The notes below the pieces were generated by a model, which made no database searches, was not told where the DNA came from, and saw only the letters and a list, made by a program, of their open reading frames with translations. Of a DNA stretch of 64,000 nt, positions 31,921-43,171 are shown in pieces (within the stretch, counting starts at the first letter, position 1; every line of letters begins with the position of its first letter). The position numbers and the translations under genes are program-made. The DNA lies in contig JAOWCC010001634.1 of NCBI GenBank assembly GCA_030867875.1, positions 53,912,021 through 53,976,020 on the forward strand. The letters run 5' to 3'. Source of the DNA: Actinernus sp. WN-2022 (lineage: Eukaryota; Cnidaria; Anthozoa; Actiniaria; Actinernidae).

Positions 31921-33613
31921 TGGGAAATCACGCTTTGTAGATGGACTAGGCGTACTCATAATATGGGAAATCGCGCTTTGTAGATGGACTAGCCACACTC
32001 ATAATATGGGACATCGCGCTTTGTAGATGGACTAGCCACATCCATAGTATGTGAAATCGCGCTTTGTAGATGGACTATCCACAGCCATAATATGGGAAAT
32101 CACGCTTTGTAGATGGACTAGCCACAGCCATAATACGAGAAATCGCGCTTTGTAGATGGACTAGGCATACTCATATTATGGGAAATCCGGCTTTGTAGAT
32201 AGACTAGCCGTACTCATAATATGGGAAATCGCGCTTTGTAGATGGACTACCCACAGCCATAATATGGGAAATCACGCTTTGTAGATGGACTAGGCACAGC
32301 CATAATATGGGAAATCGCGCTTTGTAGATGGACTAGCCACAGCCATAATACGAGAAATCGCGCTTTGTAGATGGACTAGGCATACTCATAATATGAGAAA
32401 TCGCGCTTTGTAGTTGGACTAGCCACTCTCATAATATGGGACATCGCGCTTTGTAGATGGACTAGCCACATCCATAGTATGTGAAATCGCGCTTTGTAGA
32501 TGGACTATCCACAGCCATAATATGGGAAATCACGCTTTGTAGATGGACTAGCCACAGCCATAATACGAGAAATCGCGCTTTGTAGATGGACTAGGCATAC
32601 TCATATTATGGGAAATCCGGCTTTGTAGATAGACTAGCCGTACTCATAATATGGGAAATCGCGCTTTGTAGATGGACTACCCACAGCCATAATATGGGAA
32701 ATCACGCTTTGTAGATGGACTAGGCACAGCCATAATATGGGAAATCGCGCTTTGTAGATGGACTAGCCACAGCCATAATACGAGAAATCGCGCTTTGTAG
32801 ATGGACTAGGCATACTCATAATATGAGAAATCGCGCTTTGTAGTTGGACTAGCCACTCTCATAATATGGGACATCGCGCTTTGTAGATGGACTAGCCACA
32901 TCCATAGTATGAGAAATCGCGCTTTGTAGATGGACTATCCACACCCATAATATGAGAAATCGCGCTTTGTAGATGGACTATCCAAACCCATAATATGGGA
33001 AATCGCACTTTGTAGATGGACTAGGCATACCCATAATATGGGAAATCGCGCTTTGTAGATGGACTAGGCGTACTCATAATATGGGAAATCGCGCTTTGTA
33101 GATGGACTAGCCACACTCATAATATGGGACATCGCGCTTTGTAGATGGACTAGCCACATCCATAGTATGTGAAATCGCGCTTTGTAGATGGACTATCCAC
33201 ACCCATAATATGAGAATTCGCGCTTCGTAGATGGACTAGCCACAGCCATAATATGGGAAATCGCGCTTTGTAGATGGACTAGGAGTACTCATAATATGGG
33301 AAATCGCGCTTTGTAGATGGACTAGCCACATCCATAATATGGGAAATCGCGCTTTGTAGATAGTCTATCCACACCCATAATATGAGAAATCGCGCTTTGT
33401 AGATGGACTAGCCACAGCCATAATATGGGAAATCGCGCTTTGTAGATGGACTATCCACAGCCATAATATGGGAAATCACGCTTTGTAGATGGACTAGGCA
33501 CAGCCATAATATGGGAAATCGCGCTTTGTAGATGGACTAGGCGTACTCATAATATGGGAAATCGCGCTTTGTAGATGGACTAACCACATCCATAATATGG
33601 GAAAGCGCGCTTT
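31921..33613 (+). repeat. 43-bp satellite array, left (forward orientation)
   Basis: About 39 tandem units of 43 bases. The core ATCGCGCTTTGTAGATGGAC is nearly constant, and the following bases and CATAATATG vary in a small set of types. A block of ten units recurs at a spacing of 430 bases (for example the TGGGACATCGCGC type near 32010 and 32438), showing higher-order duplication. The same satellite lies inverted at 43172-44625. Confidence 0.95.
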
Positions 33614-33885
33614 TTCTGCCATCGCCTGCTAACTTGTAAGCAAGGTCCATGTTTGTTATGCTGTAATGCAATCTGGTGTTATATTAGAAGTGTGGCGTGC
33701 GAGATGCATGGGCAAGTGTTTTAATTTGTAGTCTGTGAGGTGCCTGATATCTACTTTGAGCAGGCTACTATATTTCAGGCTGGAAGTGGAAAGATCTTAA
33801 GGCCTTTTTGTGTAGTGCTGAACAAAGTCTCCAAAATAACCACTGGCACGTCAACATAACTCAAAGAAAGAACTCGGAAGAATAG

Positions 33886-36494
33886 GAATTACAAACGTCT
33901 ATAACAATTGCTGGTTGAATTCTCTTCTTCAGTGTCTTGCGGAAACTTCAATCATGGGAGTGGAAACTGAACAACAAGAAAAGTCTTCTTTCTCCTCGCT
34001 TTTAAGTATGGCTTTAAACAGACTTAACAAACGCTCTCCTAGCAATAAAAGTCCATACGATCCTGGTGAGCTTCTTGACAGATTAGAGACGGATGGTTTT
34101 GTCAAGGGAATGCAACATGACGTCCACGAAGCATTCACAAAAATAATCGATAAATGCACTAGCGAGCAAAGCTCAGTTACAGTTAGTTACACGACAACTT
34201 GCGTCTCCTGTGGAAAAACAAGAGATGGCACCCAAGACAGGTTCGACTCCATAGCAGTTGAAATCCCACGTAAGGGACTCCGCGCAGAGGTCACTGTGTT
34301 GGACTGCTTGAGGGAATATCTTAAAGAGGAGGTGTTAACGGGAGATAACAAAGTGTTTTGTGAGCGGTGCGGCGAGAAGAGAAGTCATCTGCGAAAAGGA
34401 ATGTTCTCTCGCCCCCCTGAATATCTCGCTGTAGTAGTAAAGAGATGGAAGCTCGGAAACAACCAGAAAGATTGTTCTCCAGTCTCTGTTGATGAGGTTG
34501 TAGATTTGAATTCGTTATCACATCCCAATGCAGGCTGTCCTCAATACAAGCTGAGTGGTGTAATACTCCACAAGGGGTCATCCATAGATCAGGCCCACTA
34601 CACTGCACTCAGAAGGCCAAGTGATTTCAACTCGTTATTGTTATGCAATGATGTAAAGGTGGAAGAGAAAAATAACTCATTTCTACTGAAAAGGAGCGTC
34701 AAGAGGGAAGTGTATATGTTATTTTACACTCGGATAAAAGAAGGAAAACAGAAGCAACAACTATATACTTGTACTCCTGACGTGACACTTAACGAAAATG
34801 AAGACAGCAATATGGATTCCTTGAAGTTTTGTGAAACGCAACGAGAAAATAACAAGACACCTTCAGTTACAGGAGAGGGTAATGTAATTGAATCGTCAAG
34901 CTTGCACGGTTTCTCCCAAGGCTTCTTAGACTCAACAAATGCCGACAGTATCGTTTCCATTATTTCCGATATTCAGGTGCGAGGCCACGATATCAGCACT
35001 TTAGAATATCCAGAAGAAGTAAATGATGTTGTGATGTTGGCATATTTAAAACTAATCGCCACAGACGCTGCAAATAAAGGGTACGATGTGAAGGTTTACG
35101 ACACCATGTTTTTCAGCAAACTATCTGACATCCTCTCCAATGACAAGAAAGACGCGTCTTCCATGGTGCGGATTTGTGGACAATTTCACCGCAAGTGTGA
35201 CCTGACCAATAGCGATTTCTTAGTCATTCCTATTCACAACCCAGGTCATTGGAAAATATGTTTGGTCGACCTGCCACAACTAAGAATAGTGGGATATGAC
35301 TCATTAGGAAATACCTGTCTGGAAGACACAAAGAAGATAAAGTGCTACTTAAGAGCGATTTCCCTCTTGAGAGGATATGGCCACTTTTTTGAGGGATTTT
35401 GTGAGACCACTGATGCATCGTTTCCACAGCAAGAAGACCACGTGAGTTGTGGAGTATTCTCATTGCTTTTTGTACGACAATACATTCTAAGAAATTGTTT
35501 GAAATTAGAGGAAAATCAGGAACACATAAGAAATGAAATGATTGAGGAACTCATCCACAAGAGATTGTCAACGGTTGCAACATTAAAGAAAGAGAATTGT
35601 TCTATTGTCATACAGCCGCCAAGCAGGAAGGAGGGAGAAATTGGAATCCAGTGCACTATAAAAGTCTTAGTAAATTGTCCTTTAAAAGTAAACCGCTATG
35701 AATGGAAAAAGGAATCTCAAGATGGCAACATCATCTCTGTGGGAGAAAACGCAAATATGTTAACATTCAAAGTCTGCAATGCATCCAAAGCTTCCTATTT
35801 TTGCGAAATAATTACGACAGAAGGACCGATTCTCAAATCGAACTATTGCATCTTCAATCCGATCGATAAATGTGAAACGTCATTTCAATGGAGAATTATA
35901 AATCTACTAAGTGATTGGAAAAGAAATGGAAACCAAATAGAGGACACAGAAAGGTTTGTCGGGGAGAACATGGGTTATTTGAATGAAATAATGGCATGTG
36001 ATATATCAAGTGCTTTGCCAGATGGGAAATATCAACGTCATCAGGCATACCACAACTTCGGAAAGTCCAACTTCGCTAAGTGCAGAACACGCAAAGTGTT
36101 GGGCCTAAAGTACTTCGGAGAGGAAACGCTATATAATATACAATCTTCCCTTCAACATCAGCTGTTTGAAAGTTATTGTAGACGAAGCCAGCATCATGAT
36201 TTCGATGTCTTTAGCAGTCTTCTCCCTGAGTTGGTCGATAACAAAGGAAAAAGCATAACGTCCGAGTATATAATCGACGTCCTTGTTCCAGAACTGTTAA
36301 CAAAGTTCATTGTTGATCATGAACAATGTTCCTACGACAGAGCTACATCGATTCTTTATGAACAACAAGGAGAACGAAAAACTCTTTACTGGGAAAAATG
36401 GGCGGATCACCTAAAGCAAGACACATTCACATGCCACAAAAGAAAAAGAAAGGCTGTTCCGAAAAAGCTGAGAAAGAACCACGAACGTCCGTGA
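33886..36494 (+). CDS. USP (C19) + Ulp1 (C48) double protease with Ig-like segment, 5' exon missing
   Basis: One long open frame. At its start GITNVYNNCWLNSLLQ is a ubiquitin-specific protease Cys box (catalytic Cys codon 33909-33911). The zinc pairs CVSCG and CERCG follow, then the His box DQAHYTALRR (His codon 34596-34598), giving a complete but small USP domain. The second half has the Ulp1/SENP pattern: His in NPGHWKI (35247-35249), Asp in GYDSLGN (35298-35300) and Cys in DHVSCGVFSL (35448-35450). A beta-rich Ig-like segment follows (NCPLKVNRYEWKKES to SYFCEI), then an unrecognised helical C-terminus with a basic tail. There is no ATG upstream of the Cys box before the in-frame stop at 33837, and AATAG at 33881-33885 could be a splice acceptor, so a first exon is missing or lost under the satellite. 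Such an enzyme would remove ubiquitin and SUMO-like modifiers. The host or transposon origin is open. Confidence 0.75.
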
Positions 36495-36534
36495 AAAATC
36501 TTTTATAACGAACTTTGGCCTCATAATTATCAAC

Positions 36535-36623
36535 TGACAGTGTCTTATTATTAAACGATCTTCGCACTCCAAGTATCACCGGACAGTGTCTTATTATTAA
36601 ACGATCTTCGCACTCCAAGTATC
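36535..36623 (+). repeat. 42-bp minisatellite downstream of the protease gene
   Basis: Two units beginning GACAGTGTCTTATTATTAAA and ending CCAAGTATC lie here; further units lie at 38391-38451 and a partial one resumes at 42824. The array was split twice by insertions: the foldback element at 36624 and the Harbinger at 38452. Confidence 0.8.
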
Positions 36624-38390
36624 TATGGCGCGTTTTCAGGGTCAAAATTAAAAGTGTTCCATTCGCTGCTCTCGAAGTTAAATGTCAACCATTTCCTGTT
36701 CAGGAAACTAAAACATAATCGTTTCTTTGGCTTTGAAACATAAGCTTTCGGCGTTTTCTGATAATGGAAATGATGTTCGACATTTTCTGTTCAGGAAACT
36801 AAAACATAATCGTTTCTTTGGCTTTGAAACACAAACTTTCGGCGTTTTCTGATAATGGAAATGATGTTCGACATTTTCGCCGTTTGAAAATAATACCTTT
36901 CTTCACTAAACTTGCGAGTGGCTTGTTCGGCTCTTACGTTACTCTTGTCGCATTGTATGGTTCAGTCTGCTGGTTTGCAACCCAAACATTTCCGCATTTG
37001 GTTTTATGAATGTGCATGTTCTGACTGACACGTTATTGATTTCCGGTGCTCTTGTTACACACCCACGCTTTCCAGATTCTCTGCTGAAACTTTCGGCATT
37101 TTCTGACTTCAAATTTCCAACAGGCGTTCCTCGTATACCTCGATCATGCCGAGGAGCTCTGGGAACGAGACTGAGATCCAGCGTGCTTTGCGCGCCCTCC
37201 CAAAGGTCAACTCGCGAGCATGGTTGCATAATAGACGCCATCTTTATTATCCAGTGCATCTACGAACGGATTTACAAATTATAAGTTATGGAAAGCCGTC
37301 CAGCAACCCGAAATTTAAATGATCTTTAAATGATCTCACACTTATACCAAGGGCTCTGGCCATGTCAGGGATTCCAATGTCAAACTCGATGAGATACTCG
37401 AGCTGTTCTCGAGGAATCTCAAATCTTGGTCTACCGACCATCCCAGAGCCACTGGCAACTGCATTTCGGTGACTGGACGAGCTTCCGCTTTCCGCCTCCG
37501 AAAGAATTTGGATGACCCTGCTCAGTGAGGTCTATATGGTCTCAATCCCCGCTATTCGGCCCGCCAGTCGCACCAAATGCCTTACAATCTGCTCCAGACG
37601 AAACAGGACATAGTCTGCCACATCTTCACTGACAGTATCTTGTGAAAGCCTTCTTGATAGGTCGATTAAAGTACGGCGAAGATAGCTAAATAACCTTTCA
37701 CGTTCGTCCATTTTAAAATCCCTTACCACAGCCTAGTCCCAGGCGTTCCTCGCCGTGAGCCGAGCGCGATGTCGAAGGCTGGGGCATTACCACAGGGAGC
37801 CCGGTCAGAACGCCTGGGACTAGGCTGCCCCAGGCTGCCCTTACCAGGCTTTCGCAGAGATTTTAGTGTCTATGAGGGTATACGAGGAACGCCTGTTGGA
37901 AATTTGAAGTCAGAAAATGCCGAAAGTTTTAGCAGAGAATCTGGAAAGCGTGGGTGTGTAACAAGAGCACCGGAAATCAATAACGTGTCAGTCAGAACAT
38001 GCACATTCATAAATCCAAATGCGGAAATGTTTGGGTTGCAAACCAGCAGAGAACCATACAATGCGACAAGAGTAACGTAAGAGCCGAACAAGCCACTCGC
38101 AAGTTTAGTGAAGAAAGGTATTATTTTCAAACGGCGAAAATGTCGAACATCGTTTCCATTATCAGAAAACGCCGAAAGTTTGTGTTTCAAAGCCAAAGAA
38201 ACGATTATGTTTTAGTTTCCTGAACAGAAAATGTCGAACATCATTTCCATTATCAGAAAACGCCGGAAGTTTATGTTTTAAAGCCAAAGAAACGATTATG
38301 TTTTAGTTTCCTGAACAGGAAATGGTTGACATTTAACTTCGAGAGCAGCGAATGGAACACTTTCAATTTTGACCCTGACAACGCGCCATA
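36624..38390. mobile_element. Foldback-type element with long inverted arms and 6-bp duplication
   Basis: The left arm (36624 to about 37133) and the right arm (about 37868 to 38390) are inverted copies, with termini TATGGCGCGTTTTCAGGGTC and its near-complement. AGTATC flanks both ends (36618-36623, 38391-38396). The interior of about 730 bases codes for nothing convincing. The arms contain a duplicated block including CTTTGGCTTTGAAACA and CGGCGTTTTCTGATAATGG. The flanks are consecutive units of one minisatellite, which confirms the ends. Confidence 0.85.
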
Positions 38391-38947
38391 AGTATCAACG
38401 GACAGTGTCTTATTATTAAACCGTCTTTGCATTCCAAGTATACCGGACAGTGGGTGTGTTTTCACGGGCGTTTTTTCTTGTCGCTGAGCAAGTAAAAATC
38501 GGAAGTGTCGTGAAAACACTTTTGGAGTCTACTAGCTTAACGTTAAGCGAGTAGCCTAAAATTGAGAAAAGCCTGGAATTCTCATTAAAGTTAAGCCACC
38601 AAATTAGACGGCTTAAGAATCTACAAGTTTAGCTTAGCCAATCAGGAGGCGTTTGTGAGCAAATAACTTGATGAGAGCCAAGTCTGTCTGACTTGTTTCA
38701 GAATTTAGAAATTCGTTTTCGCGCCCAAATTCAGTGCAGTCGTATTAACCATGGCTAACCGAAACAACTACCAAACTCCTTTTCTAAATTATGAAGCACC
38801 GCCGCTAGCTCCCGGTGAGTATCTTTTATGCTATTTCTAGTGTTTGTTATCCGTGTTGTGATGTCTAGCTGCTATAAGCGATGGAAAGAAACTTATTATT
38901 TTTATAACATTGCGACCATTTTCAGGAATCGCTTCGTTATTCCCGCT

Positions 38948-39925
38948 ATGGATTACTCTCAACCAGCGGCAATACCAGGACCTATGATCTTTCCTGGGCC
39001 CAGGAATCATTTCTGGGTTTCACAGAGTGATATGGCCCCATTCTCTCTTCCACGTTTGGAACCTCCATCCCGAAGGCCTGCAAGTCCCGAAGCCGCAACC
39101 GAAGATGAAAGTAGTAAGGCCATTAACATGCAATCAACCACCAAGTCGCGATCCCCAAACTGGACCGACGCGGAAACAAGGTACCTAATCGAAGTCTGGA
39201 AAGTTCATTTTCCTGTTAGCAAGCGCCACAACGCTGCAGAATGGAAGTCCATTTGCCAAGAGTTCAACCAGGAACTGAAAAACCAAGGGTTGAAAGGTTT
39301 TCGAACCGCAACCCAGTGCAAAGCACGGGTCAAAAATCTCGAAGATGAGTACAAGCGCGTGAAAGACCACAACAATAGAAGTGGCAACAACAGGGAATCG
39401 TTTACATACTATGATGATTTGGATGAGGTTTTGGGATGTAGACCAAAAATTACACCAAAGAGGGTTGTAGAATGTGGCTTCGTAGATGACAAACCGGAAG
39501 ATTGCTTCGATCAAGATACCGCTGTTGAATCTGAAGACCTTATGGCCAGTGTTTTGTCATCAATCCCGTCGACCTCTACGGACAGTTACGGTGACCAAAA
39601 GGAATTATCCGACGGAGATGTTGCGGACGCCGAAGCCTTGTTCGGCTTTAAGGATATATCCTCAAGGTCCAAGTCCAAACGAAAAAGCAACGCCGCACCT
39701 GCTAAGAAAAGTTGTGCCCCAACTAAAAAGCCACGAAAGTCAGTTGAAACAGACCACAGCTCTAGCAAGAGTACTGAGTTCATGTCGTTTTTGACTGAAA
39801 GCCAGAAGATGGACCATGAGTTCTTAGAGAGGCTGGCTGACAAGGAAGGGGAGAGGGAGCTGAAGGGCCAGCAGATGATGTTTAGTATGGTGAAGGAAAT
39901 AGCAAAGATCTTTAAGGGGGAATAA
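38948..39925 (+). CDS. Harbinger Myb/SANT-like DNA-binding protein
   Basis: A trihelix/Myb-SANT domain spans NWTDAETRYLIEVWKVHF to FTYYDDLDEVLG, with the spaced Trp residues typical of the second Harbinger protein, which helps the transposase reach the nucleus and the termini. An acidic linker, a Lys-rich basic stretch (SKRKSNAAPAKKSC) and a C-terminal helical region (FLTESQKMDHEFLERLADKE) follow. I use the ATG at 38948; an in-frame ATG at 38828 lies in what looks like an intron. A short first exon from ATG 38751 to a donor CCCG/GTGAGT at 38814, with an acceptor TTTTCAG at 38925, is plausible, but the phases I count do not join in frame, so the first exon is uncertain. Confidence 0.8.
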   Translation: MDYSQPAAIPGPMIFPGPRNHFWVSQSDMAPFSLPRLEPPSRRPASPEAATEDESSKAINMQSTTKSRSPNWTDAETRYLIEVWKVHFPVSKRHNAAEWKSICQEFNQELKNQGLKGFRTATQCKARVKNLEDEYKRVKDHNNRSGNNRESFTYYDDLDEVLGCRPKITPKRVVECGFVDDKPEDCFDQDTAVESEDLMASVLSSIPSTSTDSYGDQKELSDGDVADAEALFGFKDISSRSKSKRKSNAAPAKKSCAPTKKPRKSVETDHSSSKSTEFMSFLTESQKMDHEFLERLADKEGERELKGQQMMFSMVKEIAKIFKGE

Positions 39926-40280
39926 AACGATGACATAAATACCAAAGGGACGAACCATTATATCCTGGAGGGGATGAAAAAACAATAACAAAATGTTTGC
40001 ACAGGAACAGTAATGGGAAAAAATATTTGTCCACTCTCCTCAAGAAAAAAACTGCTCGTTCCTTCATGGTTGTTTTCTCCTAGATTTGTTTTCGTTCACA
40101 AAAACTGATAAGGAAACGTTCTGTACTTATACCAGTACAATGTTTGTTTACATAATGCTGTTCTAATTAATGTCAAATTAACTACATGTAGCCTAAAACA
40201 AGAGACACGCTAGTAAACATTTATATTTTAATGCTTATACGTTGGATGTATGAATACAAGTATGTGGAGGTTATTCTCCT

Positions 40281-40459
40281 TTAGTATATACCACACAAGT
40301 GAAAAGTGCTTTTCACGTGTTCTGATTGGCTACTCAAACTCTGAATATCCTTTTCTATTCACCCTCGAGCGAAGCAGTGATCACCTCGCGCGGGGTTTTG
40401 TGCATTTGTCAGAAAATAACTATTTGGCGCTGGCTATTCACTTGTGTGGTATATACTAA
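40281..40459. mobile_element. 179-bp MITE inside the Harbinger
   Basis: Perfect 23-bp inverted termini: TTAGTATATACCACACAAGT is the first 20 bases at 40281, and its complement ends at 40459. It is followed directly by a 14-bp perfect stem (AACAATTATTCACC, 40460-40473 with 40482-40495). It encodes nothing. Confidence 0.75.
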
Positions 40460-41037
40460 AACAATTATTCACCTCAGTGTCGGTGAATAATTGTTAAATA
40501 TTAATTGTTTCTACTTTTCATTTCTGTTGTAGTTTCGTTAACTAATAGGACGAATACAAAAAAAATGCTAATTGTTTAAAATGAGTATAGAAAATAAAGT
40601 TACATGTATTTTTGTCACACAAAAATGAGTGAGATTACGACCTGTCCGTTTAGCCACGTAGGACAGAAAAAAATACAGCAATTGATGTTATTCTCCAAGC
40701 CTTATCGAGAACATTTTAGACATTATATGAAAAAAATCCACTAGTTATAAGCTCACATGTTTTATGAAGTTATAATGAATTTTATATATATAGCAGTAAT
40801 ATTTAAATAAAACAACATTTTATTTGTAATCAGCCAGTCAATTAATATATCTAATTAATCTACCAAGAAGGCATTTATTTTATTAGTTCAAATATACTAA
40901 GCTTGTATTATTTTATGAAGCAATAAAACATGAGTGAACACCAAAATTAACAAATATATATAAATATATATATAAATATGGATGCTTGAGTCTATACTGT
41001 CGGTATAGTGCTCAATGCATTAAATGCAGAGCGTAAT

Positions 41038-41204
41038 AGATTGTGGGTTGTAGATAGATTACAGGCAAGACATCACTTTAGCTGTTACTCCGAGTTTCAC
41101 GCTTACGCGATCATCAGACAGACTTCTGATGATCGCGTAAGCGTGAAACTCGGAGTAACAGCTAAAGTGATGTCTTGCCTGTAATCTATCTACAACCCAC
41201 AATC

Positions 41205-41205
<1 letters not shown>
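41038..41205. repeat. Perfect 81-bp inverted repeat with 6-base loop
   Basis: Bases 41038-41118 are the exact reverse complement of 41125-41205; the loop is CAGACT. No mismatch was seen by eye. A TA microsatellite follows from 41208 to about 41238. It lies between the two Harbinger genes. Confidence 0.9.
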
Positions 41206-41242
<37 letters not shown>

Positions 41243-41427
41243 AATAGCTAGCCTCGGCCTATTAGGTTTTTTCCTTAGAATTTGCATTTGGGAAGAAGAG
41301 GGGGAGGGGGGTGGGGTGTAAACATCTTTGAGCACTGAGTATTGATGAAATGAAATTAATGTTTCCCGCTTAGATGATATATATTTTAACACCTGCTCAA
41401 CGTATTTAAACAGACCAAACGTACAAA

Positions 41428-42672
41428 CTAAAAAAATGGCTCCCTTATTCTGTCTCTTATCCGTGTCCCTTCTCGGTTAACATCATGGCCTGGGAGTGGA
41501 GGAACGTAGTCCGCACCATCATTGTGGACCTCCACATCAATTTCGTCATTATTGTCTAAGCAGATGTTATGCAGTAAACAGCAGGTAATAATGGTGTGGG
41601 GCACTTTCTCCACGGATTCATCTAAGTTATCTAACAGGCAACGCCATCTACCCTTTAACAATCCGAATGCTTGCTCTACCACTACCCTCGCACTACTCAA
41701 AGACCTGTTGTGTTCAACTTGACTTAGAGTAATGGCCGATGTTTCAGGATACGGTTTAATACACCAAGTGGTTAGTTTGTAAGCTGGGTCAGCTACAAGA
41801 AGTGGTTTTATGTCGTCACCACCTCGAGTTTGAAGTATTGGAGAAACCAATATTCGGCAATCTTCAACTTTTTTTACCAAAGCACTCATTCGCAGAACAC
41901 GGGCGTCGTGAATACTCCCTGCGTATCCAGTGCTAACGTGTATAAAACGTTTCTTTGCATCAACAACGCCTTGCAAAATTATACTGTGGAAGTTCTTTCG
42001 GTTGTAGTAATCATTGGGGTTTTCTTTTGGGGCACGAATTGGAATATGTGAACCATCAATGGCACCCACCACTTGAGGATAACTACTGATCTCCTGAAAT
42101 GCTTCTATGGCACGTCTTGTTTCAGCTTCTCCCTGCGGGAACTTCATAAAATTGTTGCTCTTACTTACCAAGGCACGGCAAAATTCGTCCTTTAAGTTCA
42201 TAGCAGTGCATCGTCCAAGACCAAATGTTAGTCCCGTGGTTCTGTATGTATTTCCTGTAGCGAGACGCCACAGTGCAACAGCTACTCGTTTCTCGACTGG
42301 AATTGCTTGGCGCATATTGGTGTCCTGCCTCATTAGCTTTGGTCCAACCAGATCGCATATATATCGGAAAGTCTGCCTAGAAACACGGAAATGCTGGCGC
42401 CAGATATTGTCTTCGTACTGGTTGAGAACCATGTGCTCAAACCAAAATTGAGGCCTTTCATAACACCAAATCGACTTTCTTTGCCGGCATTTAGGTGTCT
42501 CAGCTTCTATTAGTTGGAAGCCGTGGTACGCCTCGATTCGTTTCCTCCTATTTCGTAGGGTCAAAAGCCTAAGCCTTTGGAGAAATCGTCGTCTTCGTCT
42601 GATAGCAGAAACGCGAAATAGTACAGCAACAAGTAATAAAATAAGATACGGGCCTTCTTCGCTTCCCGCCAT
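41428..42672 (-). CDS. PIF/Harbinger DDE transposase (HARBI1-like)
   Basis: An intact 414-residue frame. The N-terminus has a hydrophobic and then Arg-rich start, followed by a helical DNA-binding region (RVSRQTFRYICDLVGPKL, VEKRVAVALWRLATGNTYR). The DDE nuclease has D206 in GAIDGSHIPI, D295 in LVADPAYKL and E333 in VVEQAFGLLKGRW, with the IHDARVL block between. The length and motif spacing match the family. Transposase and Myb-like partner together would mobilise this copy and related MITEs; with intact termini and flanks this may be the only autonomous element in the window. Confidence 0.93.
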   Translation of the reverse strand: MAGSEEGPYLILLLVAVLFRVSAIRRRRRFLQRLRLLTLRNRRKRIEAYHGFQLIEAETPKCRQRKSIWCYERPQFWFEHMVLNQYEDNIWRQHFRVSRQTFRYICDLVGPKLMRQDTNMRQAIPVEKRVAVALWRLATGNTYRTTGLTFGLGRCTAMNLKDEFCRALVSKSNNFMKFPQGEAETRRAIEAFQEISSYPQVVGAIDGSHIPIRAPKENPNDYYNRKNFHSIILQGVVDAKKRFIHVSTGYAGSIHDARVLRMSALVKKVEDCRILVSPILQTRGGDDIKPLLVADPAYKLTTWCIKPYPETSAITLSQVEHNRSLSSARVVVEQAFGLLKGRWRCLLDNLDESVEKVPHTIITCCLLHNICLDNNDEIDVEVHNDGADYVPPLPGHDVNREGTRIRDRIREPFF

Positions 42673-42826
42673 CTTCGTCTAGTATCTTGGCTCAAATATC
42701 AAAATGACCCTGCAATGTGATCTCATGGAAACACCTAACCTAGTTAAGTCGCTTAATTCTCTCGGTAAACAAAACACTTCGTGGAATGGTAAGCGAAAGA
42801 AACCTCTTCGTGAAAACACGCCCAGT

Positions 42827-43171
42827 GTCTTACCTAATCAGTTGTTCAAATAACTTCTGGAATGTCACTGGAACAATGAAGATATACTTATTAATTAAGA
42901 TATCTGTATCTCATACAAGCTGTACATGCAGCAATATATTTTTCCCAATCACAGTGACAGTGCTTTGACGTAGCGATGGGGCTCGAATGTGAATAACACA
43001 TTCGCTAAACTGTCACAAAAATATATTCTAGTTTAGCTTAAGTGAATACAAGTGAATAAATCAAATGGAATTAAAAGTTTCAATTGTACAAGTTGGATGG
43101 GTTTTTGTCACCGACGGCCATATTTATTGAAACAATCGCCGCGGTAACGATTGCATTTCTTACGACTACCA
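42827..43171. other. Gene-free stretch between Harbinger and right satellite
   Basis: No gene is seen. It belongs to the interior of the satellite-flanked block. Confidence 0.4.

Larger units (their letters stand above)
38452..42823. mobile_element. PIF/Harbinger DNA transposon, apparently complete
   Basis: The termini GGGTGTGTTTTCACG (38452) and, inverted, GGGCGTGTTTTCACG (ending 42823) differ at one base. The trinucleotide AGT flanks both sides (38449-38451, 42824-42826). The flanking sequence rejoins as GGACAGTGTCTTA, which is exactly the minisatellite found uninterrupted at 36583-36595, so the empty site is visible in the same window. Inside are the two genes expected of the superfamily, a Myb/SANT-like gene (+) and a DDE transposase (-). 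Confidence 0.92.

Noticed and set aside
33886..36494. Ulp1 domain as the missing Polinton maturation protease
   Set aside because: It lies 17 kb away in another element, is fused to a USP domain, and has no capsid neighbours.
37532..37729. 65-codon minus-strand frame in the foldback interior
   Set aside because: It is short and looks protein-like, but no family or start context supports it; it may be a captured gene scrap.
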